Source: Clostridia bacterium
Lineage (GTDB): Bacteria > Bacillota_A > Clostridia > Christensenellales > CAG-138
Direction: 5' to 3'
NCBI GenBank assembly: GCA_017459315.1
Contig: JAFUDD010000044.1
Coordinates: forward strand, 1-9,671
Length of the DNA: 9,671 nt
A model generated the notes under the pieces. It saw only the letters and a program-made list of their open reading frames with translations. It did no database searches and was not told the DNA's origin. This document shows positions 1-4,036 of the stretch, piece by piece. The position numbers were made by a program, and so were the translations under genes. The stretch's first letter is position 1; the number at the start of each line of letters is the position of its first letter.

Positions 1-108
1 ATGCCCGCGGGCGCAGAGATCAACACCGACGCGCTGAAGGCGCTTGTCACATGGCTGACCGGCGCGGAGGCGCAGTACCTTGCCGAGCATCCCGATCTGC
101 TGTCGTAA
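1..108 (+). CDS. C-terminal fragment of an unidentified protein, possibly a solute-binding protein
   Basis: The frame is open from base 1 and ends at TAA 106-108, giving 35 residues. The gene probably begins before the window, because the ATG at base 1 has no visible upstream context and the peptide reads like the tail of a larger protein. The segment INTDALKALVTWLTGAEAQY resembles the closing helix of ABC-type extracellular solute-binding proteins, where a stretch such as 'A..fv.Wl.s.eaQ' precedes the C-terminus. That resemblance is weak and rests on one helix. No downstream partner on the same strand follows; a hairpin at 216-242 may end the transcript. Confidence 0.6.
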   Translation: MPAGAEINTDALKALVTWLTGAEAQYLAEHPDLLS

Positions 109-412
109 CGCAAAACCGAATCGAAATTGACAAGAAAAGAAACGGCTCGCGTCGGGACGCTCTCCGCAAGGAAGTCGCTTTGAGGCAGCAATTATCGGCT
201 CAAAAGGACATGAAACGGGCGTGACTGCTATGGTCACGCCCGCTTTGTCTGTCTATCCGGATTTTGGGGTGCAAAATCCGATGCTCGTTAGAACCGTGGA
301 CAGAGTTGTACTCGCCAAAAGCTTCCCCTTGAGTAACCGCTGATTAAAGCGACTATTTCGAAGGAGAAGGCTTTATTCTACCCACGCAATATCTTAGCAA
401 AACCGGAATCTG
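109..412. other. Intergenic stretch with two inverted repeats and no supported gene
   Basis: This 304-base gap lies between two convergent genes. It holds two clean inverted repeats: 216-242 (10 bp arms, listed separately) and 258-280 (arms CGGATTTTG and CAAAATCCG around GGGTG, with no T-run on either side). On the + strand a frame is open from 131 to a TGA at 341-343 (about 70 codons), but it has no well-placed start or ribosome binding site, so I do not call a gene. A weaker pairing, TAAAGC (345-350) with GCTTTA (370-375), is also present. The stretch has the look of a dispersed intergenic element, but this is only an impression. Confidence 0.5.
216..242. terminator. Hairpin between convergent genes, probable terminator
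   Basis: CGGGCGTGAC (216-225) pairs perfectly with GTCACGCCCG (233-242) around a 7-base loop. It sits 108 bases after the stop of the + strand gene and about 170 bases after the stop of the leftward CHAP gene. The trailing T-runs are poor on both sides (CTTTGTCTGTCT on +, TTTCATGTCC on -), so termination may be weak or the hairpin may have another role. Confidence 0.5.
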
Positions 413-937
413 TCACCCTTCTCTGTACCGATATCCATCCGGAATTCGAATATACGCACGAATATGTTCATCGATGGGTCGCTCGATAATTCCGGATATA
501 TTGTTCACATTTCCTTCTGCAGCAAGGATCATGCGCTCCCGTTTCTCAAGGACGATCCCTATATGGTCGTGCTCTTTGTTCTCGAATACCCTGTCATAGA
601 GTACGATGTCTCCCGCTTCCGGATCATAGCCTTCCGGGCCTTTATGGTATTCAATCCGCCGATCGCCTACGGCAAACTCCTCCCAGCCAAGGCATGCTGC
701 CAGATGACAGGTTTTACATTCCCCGGGTCTATACGGGATCCCGAATCCCGTTGCCGTGCAGCAATAATAGACGAACGCCGCACACCATAACCCGTCAGCT
801 TCCTTGAGGCTCCACGTCGGAAACAACCGCACAATCGGTGCAAGATTGGACACCATCCCGTCAACGTCTCCATGGAACGGAACCTGCGCCATATCCTTTG
901 CAACCTTGGCCAGTTTTGCTCTTGTTGCTTTTTCCAT
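413..937 (-). CDS. CHAP-domain amidase/peptidase-like protein, no secretion signal
   Basis: This is a 174-residue protein of the CHAP (cysteine, histidine-dependent amidohydrolase/peptidase) superfamily, whose members usually cleave peptidoglycan cross-links or glutathionylspermidine-type amides. The expected catalytic pieces are visible in order: W51-C52 in DGLWCAAFVYYC (nucleophile C52), PEAGDIVLYD at 106-115 (the GD(I/L)V strand), H125 in HDHIGIV, and E141/N143 in AAEGN. Extra cysteines C59, C60, C74, C77 (a CxxC) and C82 lie between the nucleophile and the histidine. There is no signal peptide, membrane segment, SH3b or LysM cell-wall-binding domain, so it appears cytoplasmic and is unlikely to be a typical cell-wall lysin. 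GAGG lies 5 bases before the ATG, and a good promoter lies just upstream. Two sampled 60-base lines inside the gene (481-540, 661-720) are 47% and 53% GC, against 65% for 3241-3300 in the exporter gene, which hints at separate ancestry. The biological substrate is unknown. Confidence 0.85.
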   Translation of the reverse strand: MEKATRAKLAKVAKDMAQVPFHGDVDGMVSNLAPIVRLFPTWSLKEADGLWCAAFVYYCCTATGFGIPYRPGECKTCHLAACLGWEEFAVGDRRIEYHKGPEGYDPEAGDIVLYDRVFENKEHDHIGIVLEKRERMILAAEGNVNNISGIIERPIDEHIRAYIRIPDGYRYREG

Positions 938-970
938 ATATACCTCAGTAAAATCCGATTTGTTAAAACG

Positions 971-999
971 ATTATACCATCCCTTTTCGGCATGGCCAA
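971..999 (-). promoter_or_regulatory. Sigma-A type promoter of the CHAP gene
   Basis: Read on the minus strand, TTGGCC (999-994), a 17-base spacer, and a perfect TATAAT (976-971). Transcription would begin near 964, giving a leader of about 27 bases that contains the TGAGGT ribosome binding site. The CHAP gene is therefore probably transcribed on its own rather than by readthrough from the glycosyltransferase. Confidence 0.75.
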
Positions 1000-1023
1000 T
1001 CGTGTGCTTTTCTAAAGCCGAAA

Positions 1024-1055
1024 GGAGGCAACTTCTTTACGGAATGCTTCCCTCC
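1024..1055 (-). terminator. Imperfect hairpin after the glycosyltransferase gene
   Basis: GGAGG (1024-1028) pairs with CCTCC (1051-1055), with interrupted pairing inside (AA/TT, TTC/GAA). On the minus strand the hairpin is followed by TTTCGGCTTT; on the + strand it is followed by GTTTCTTTTTTG. It lies about 45 bases past the glycosyltransferase stop and just before the CHAP promoter, where a terminator would be expected. The internal mismatches keep confidence low. Confidence 0.35.
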
Positions 1056-1097
1056 GTTTCTTTTTTGTATGTCCTTTCTGTTTTTGCCGCAGGCGGT

Positions 1098-1820
1098 TTA
1101 CAGATTCCCGAACGTGGACGCGATGCACTCGTTCTGCATGGCGATCAGCCGCCGCGTCGAGGTGCGGTCGAGGCGGGACAGGGAATAGGGATTGTCGATG
1201 CGGTAGGTATACAGCACGCGGTTGACGAAGCGCACCTCGCGGCAGTATTTGAACACCAGGTAGTTGAACGTCATATCCTCGCCGTAGCGCAGCGCCTCGT
1301 CAAACTGGAGATCGTTCTCCCGAATGACCGACGCCAGATACAGCCTGCCGGTGCAGCCGCGCATCAGGCGGCGATAGCGCCACAGCCGCTTTTTGAGCGC
1401 GGCGGGACTGCCGCGGAAGTTCGGGCAGGAGTCGATGCGGTACATGCCGATGCGCTGCACCCAGCGCTTCTTGGCCGTCACGCACGCCGCCGCGCTGCCG
1501 ATGCCGTTCAGCAGCACGGACAGAAATTCCTTGGCGACAAAGTCGTCCGCGTCCACAAAGCAGAAATAATCGCCCCTTGCCTTTTCCATGCCGACGTTGC
1601 GGGCATGGGAAACGCCGTAGTTTTCGGTGCGGAAGCAGCGGAAGCGCGCGTCCTCGGCCGCCCGCGCATGGAGGATGTCCGGGCTGCGGTCGGTCGAACC
1701 GTCGTCCACAAGCACGACCTCAAAATCCTCGTACGTTTGCGCCGACAGAGAATTCAGACAGTCGATCAGATACTTTTCCGCGTTGTACACCGGAACGATG
1801 ATGGAAACGGTCGGGGTCAT
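1098..1820 (-). CDS. Family 2 glycosyltransferase (GT-A fold), short form
   Basis: This 240-residue protein is expected to transfer a sugar from a nucleotide-sugar to a glycan acceptor on the cytoplasmic face of the membrane. The N-terminus VSIIVPVYNAEKYL (5-18) is the classic GT2 opening strand, followed by VVLVDDGSTDRS (35-46, nucleotide-binding aspartates), GVSHARNVGMEKARGDY (69-85) and the metal-binding DADD at 90-93. LRYGEDMTF (177-185) carries the ED pair (E181/D182) usual for the catalytic base. I chose the ATG at 1818-1820 because AAGGAGG ends 7 bases before it; an in-frame ATG 10 codons upstream at 1848-1850 has no such site. At 240 residues it is shorter than many relatives of about 300-350, ending 30-odd residues after YTYRIDN, so the C-terminal helices are lacking or reduced. 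It stands alone, with no other glycan-synthesis gene beside it, so acceptor and sugar cannot be inferred. Its promoter matches consensus exactly, suggesting steady expression. Confidence 0.9.
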   Translation of the reverse strand: MTPTVSIIVPVYNAEKYLIDCLNSLSAQTYEDFEVVLVDDGSTDRSPDILHARAAEDARFRCFRTENYGVSHARNVGMEKARGDYFCFVDADDFVAKEFLSVLLNGIGSAAACVTAKKRWVQRIGMYRIDSCPNFRGSPAALKKRLWRYRRLMRGCTGRLYLASVIRENDLQFDEALRYGEDMTFNYLVFKYCREVRFVNRVLYTYRIDNPYSLSRLDRTSTRRLIAMQNECIASTFGNL

Positions 1821-1882
1821 CACAGCGCCTCCTTGCAGTATCGGTATCAATGATATTTTATATCTTTTCGTTTGCTTTACAT

Positions 1883-1911
1883 ATTATAGCATTGCCCGTC
1901 CTAAATGTCAA
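1883..1911 (-). promoter_or_regulatory. Perfect-consensus sigma-A promoter of the glycosyltransferase gene
   Basis: On the minus strand, TTGACA (1911-1906), exactly 17 bases, then TATAAT (1888-1883): a full 12/12 match to the vegetative sigma consensus. Transcription should start near 1876, leaving a ~56-base A/T-rich leader. The leader contains a small palindrome GATAT-TTT-ATATC (1852-1864) and then the AAGGAGG site at 1834-1828. Confidence 0.88.
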
Positions 1912-1960
1912 AGCGAACCTATGCATTTCGCAAATTCCCGAAAAGCATCGGCAGCCGTCG

Positions 1961-1991
1961 AAAAAAAGCGCCCCGCAAGGCAGCGGAGCGC
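1961..1991 (-). terminator. Strong rho-independent terminator of the ABC exporter gene
   Basis: On the minus strand GCGCTCCGC (1991-1983), loop TGCCTT, GCGGGGCGC (1976-1968), then seven T (1967-1961). The stem is 9 bp with one G-T wobble. It lies about 20 bases after the exporter stop codon and ahead of the glycosyltransferase promoter, so the two genes are separate units. Confidence 0.92.
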
Positions 1992-2012
1992 CGAAAGGGA
2001 AACGGTTTGGCA

Positions 2013-3737
2013 TTATCGTTGCGACACCGTGAACAGCGAATAGAAATACCCCTTTTGCGCCATCAGCGCGTCGAACGTGCCCTGCTCCGAAACGCAGCCG
2101 TTTTTCAGCGCGAACAGGCCGGTGCAGCGGCGGAGGATGCTTTCGTCGAGGTCGTGCGTGACGATCACGCGGGTATAGCCGTCGAGCTTCAGGATCGCGT
2201 CGAGCACGCCATAGGAGGTTTCGGCGTCGAGCGAGGCCGTCGCCTCGTCCACCAGCAGCACAGGCGTCTTGCGCAGCAGCGCGCGGGCAATCGAGATGCG
2301 CTGCCGTTCGCCGCCGGACAGCCCGACGCCGTTTTCGCCGCAGAGGTAGTCCGCGCCCTTTTCCTCGATCAGCTTGCCGAGACCGGACAGGCGCACCGCG
2401 CGGTCGATCTCCTCCTCCGGGAATGCGGAGAACATCGTGATATTGTCGCGGATCGTGCTGTTGAACACGAACACGTTCTGCTGAATGATGGACACCAGAT
2501 CATAGAGCGAGCCGGGCGAGACGGTTTTCAGCTCCCGGTCGTCGTAGCGGATCTCGCCCTTATAGTCGCGCGAGGATGCCATCAGCAGGTTCAGAATCGT
2601 CGATTTGCCGCTGCCGGAGGCGCCGACGAGCGCATAGCAGCCGCCGGCCTTCAATTCCATATCCACGTCGCGCAGAACCGGCTTGTCCGCCTCATACGCA
2701 AACGAAAGGTCCTTCACCGCAATGCCCTGCGTCAGCTGCGGCGTGATCGGCTCACCCTCGTCGGGGATATTGCGCGCGAGCGCGGCGGCGAGCTTGTCGA
2801 TCAGGCCGAACGACGATTTCGTTCCGGCATAGAAGCTCGGCAGCACCTGGATCGGGGCAAGCACGTAGTTCAGCAGCTGCACGAACACCAGCGCCGTACC
2901 GGCGGTGATGCCCTTTCCCGCGAGCGCGAGGGCGGCGGCGACGAAAAACACGCCGAACTGCAAAATGCCGCCCGCCATATTGGAAGCGTAGTTCACAAGC
3001 ACGTTGATCTTGATGCGGCGGCTTGTGGCGGCGGCGACGCCGTCGTTGCTCTCCCCGTGCATGCTTGCGATGTTCCGCTCCGCCTTGAAGCTCTTGATCA
3101 CCGCAAAGCCGGTCAGCGCGTCCTTGAGCCTGCCGGTGTAGCTTTCCTTTTGATCGGAAACGGCCGTTTCCGCCTTGGCCGCCTTATCGCCGAGCAGGAT
3201 GGAAACGAGGATCGGCAGCAGCGAAAAGCCGATGGCGACGAGCGTCAGCAGCGGGCTGTACCAGAGCATCAGGCCGAGCGCGCCGATAAACGTGACGACG
3301 ACCTGGATCACGTCCTGCAGCGGCACGATCAGGCTGGTTTCGATCGTATTCACGTCGTTGGACAGCGCGGACAGATACAGCGACGTATTCTCCCCGGCAA
3401 AGGCCTGCACGCCCTTTTCCAGAATCCGGTCGAACACGTAGGCGCGGTACTGCCGGATCGCCTTGGCGCGGAACCCGGACAGATAGAAATAGTCCAGCAC
3501 GCCGGCGATCACGAACAGCAGCAGGCCGCCCGCCGCGATCAGCAGCAGCGTGCCGATGCCGAAAGGACAGTCGCCGGAGATCAGATCGGCGCCCTCCTTG
3601 ATCAGCCATGAAATGACGAGATTGCCCGCCGCCCCCAGCAGCGCCGCAAGCACGGTCATCGCCAGATACAGCTTGTTGTTCCGAAACAGCTCCTTCACAA
3701 ACGGCCGCCGCAGCGTCTGAAGCTCTTTTTTGTTCAT
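2013..3737 (-). CDS. ABC-type exporter half-transporter (fused membrane and ATPase domains)
   Basis: A complete 574-residue type IV ABC exporter half. It would dimerise in the cytoplasmic membrane and use ATP to move a substrate, usually a lipid, drug or peptide, outwards. Hydrophobic segments lie near residues 23-43, 62-83, 137-159, 163-183, 255-275 and 279-299, giving six membrane spans. The ATPase domain begins near 340 with A-loop Y348, Walker A GASGSGKST (372-380), Q-loop at QQN (419-421), signature LSGGERQ (473-479), Walker B VLLVDEAT (493-500, catalytic E498), D-loop SLDA (502-505) and switch histidine H528 in VTHD. All catalytic residues are intact, so a homodimer with two working sites is possible; no partner half lies adjacent. 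The ATG at 3735-3737 follows AGGGGAG by 6 bases; the same frame runs open to 3950, but that stretch contains the promoter. A candidate operator overlaps the -10 box. Substrate class cannot be set from sequence. Confidence 0.95.
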   Translation of the reverse strand: MNKKELQTLRRPFVKELFRNNKLYLAMTVLAALLGAAGNLVISWLIKEGADLISGDCPFGIGTLLLIAAGGLLLFVIAGVLDYFYLSGFRAKAIRQYRAYVFDRILEKGVQAFAGENTSLYLSALSNDVNTIETSLIVPLQDVIQVVVTFIGALGLMLWYSPLLTLVAIGFSLLPILVSILLGDKAAKAETAVSDQKESYTGRLKDALTGFAVIKSFKAERNIASMHGESNDGVAAATSRRIKINVLVNYASNMAGGILQFGVFFVAAALALAGKGITAGTALVFVQLLNYVLAPIQVLPSFYAGTKSSFGLIDKLAAALARNIPDEGEPITPQLTQGIAVKDLSFAYEADKPVLRDVDMELKAGGCYALVGASGSGKSTILNLLMASSRDYKGEIRYDDRELKTVSPGSLYDLVSIIQQNVFVFNSTIRDNITMFSAFPEEEIDRAVRLSGLGKLIEEKGADYLCGENGVGLSGGERQRISIARALLRKTPVLLVDEATASLDAETSYGVLDAILKLDGYTRVIVTHDLDESILRRCTGLFALKNGCVSEQGTFDALMAQKGYFYSLFTVSQR

Positions 3738-3763
3738 ATCCGTCTCCCCTGTCTGTGCTTTTG

Positions 3764-3779
3764 TATACTCCGCAGTATA
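3764..3779. promoter_or_regulatory. Candidate operator: TATACT-N4-AGTATA palindrome over the exporter -10 box
   Basis: TATACT (3764-3769), CCGC, AGTATA (3774-3779): a perfect 6 bp inverted repeat whose right arm is the -10 element of the exporter promoter. Binding of a dimeric repressor here would block RNA polymerase. The regulator is not encoded in the window, and I cannot name its family with confidence. Confidence 0.55.
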
Positions 3780-3802
3780 GCCGTAAACGCGCCAAAGCGC
3801 AA
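3774..3802 (-). promoter_or_regulatory. Promoter of the ABC exporter gene
   Basis: On the minus strand TTGCGC (3802-3797), 17 bases, TATACT (3779-3774). The -10 differs from consensus at one base and the -35 keeps only TTG, so an activator may help or basal output may be modest. The predicted start near 3767 leaves a 30-base leader before the ATG at 3737. Confidence 0.6.
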
Positions 3803-3821
3803 GCGACTGTCGGTAAAATGA

Positions 3822-3850
3822 CAAAAAAGGCGCACAACCATAGGTTGCGG
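3822..3850 (-). terminator. Hairpin plus T6 upstream of the exporter promoter, possible terminator
   Basis: On the minus strand CGCAACC-TAT-GGTTGTG (7 bp with one G-T, 3-base loop, about 3851-3834) is followed by CGCC and six T (3827-3822). It has the form of a short rho-independent terminator, but no annotated gene lies upstream on this strand. It could stop leftward antisense transcription from the beta-galactosidase side, end a small RNA, or be chance next to the repeat array of which it forms one unit. Confidence 0.35.
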
Positions 3851-3891
3851 CCCGCAACGGCCCGGTTGCGCCGCACAACGGCCCGGTTGCG
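3831..3891. repeat. Three tandem palindromic units, period 20-21 bp
   Basis: Three adjacent inverted repeats: CAACC-ATA-GGTTG (3835-3847), CGCAAC-GGCCCG-GTTGCG (3853-3870) and CAAC-GGCCCG-GTTG (3876-3889). Units two and three share an identical 16-base core CAACGGCCCGGTTGCG, offset by 21 bases; units one and two are offset by 20. Two helical turns per unit would place all three on one face of the DNA. The array lies between the divergent exporter and beta-galactosidase promoters, about 70 bases from the nearer -10 box on the exporter side and 90 on the other. It may be a cooperative protein-binding array or a local minisatellite; I see no coding explanation. Confidence 0.75.
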
Positions 3892-3958
3892 AGCCTCCGT
3901 AAAAGCGCCGACAAGCGTACTTGGTAAAAAATCCGGCCTCGATGGTACAAACGGGGGC

Positions 3959-3987
3959 TTTTCTTTGCCGCCGGTTTCTGCTATAAT
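3959..3987 (+). promoter_or_regulatory. Probable promoter of the beta-galactosidase gene
   Basis: A perfect TATAAT at 3982-3987 sits 50 bases ahead of the start codon. The best -35 at 17 bases is TTTTCT (3959-3964), a poor match, which suggests dependence on an activator. Transcription would start near 3994, within the direct repeat TGTGT (3994-3998, 4003-4007). No classic LacI-type operator or catabolite-response (cre) palindrome is visible. Confidence 0.55.
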
Positions 3988-4036
3988 AAAAACTGTGTAA
4001 ATTGTGTCCCCTCGCCACAAAGAATCGGAGGTACGT

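Noticed and set aside
126..154. TTGACA at 126-131 as a promoter
   Set aside because: No acceptable -10 element lies 16-18 bases downstream, and no + strand gene follows.
1001..1097. In-frame readthrough extension of the glycosyltransferase past its TAA
   Set aside because: The sequence is A-rich and lysine-rich, unlike the gene, and contains a terminator-like hairpin; chance openness is more likely.
1905..3611. Long + strand open frame opposite the ABC exporter
   Set aside because: It is antisense to an intact exporter with every catalytic motif. Its product is an R/A/Q/H-rich shadow typical of high-GC third-position bias, without a start site or domain.
3831..3891. CRISPR array
   Set aside because: The units are contiguous palindromes of about 20 bp with no unique spacers and no cas genes nearby.
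3738..3950. N-terminal extension of the ABC exporter to an upstream start
   Set aside because: The extension would translate the palindrome array and the promoter. The ATG at 3737 has a good ribosome site and begins a normal exporter N-terminus.
4004..4036. GTG start 11 codons upstream of the beta-galactosidase ATG
   Set aside because: It has no ribosome binding site, whereas GGAGG lies just before the ATG at 4037 and MHYQLN reads as a normal N-terminus.
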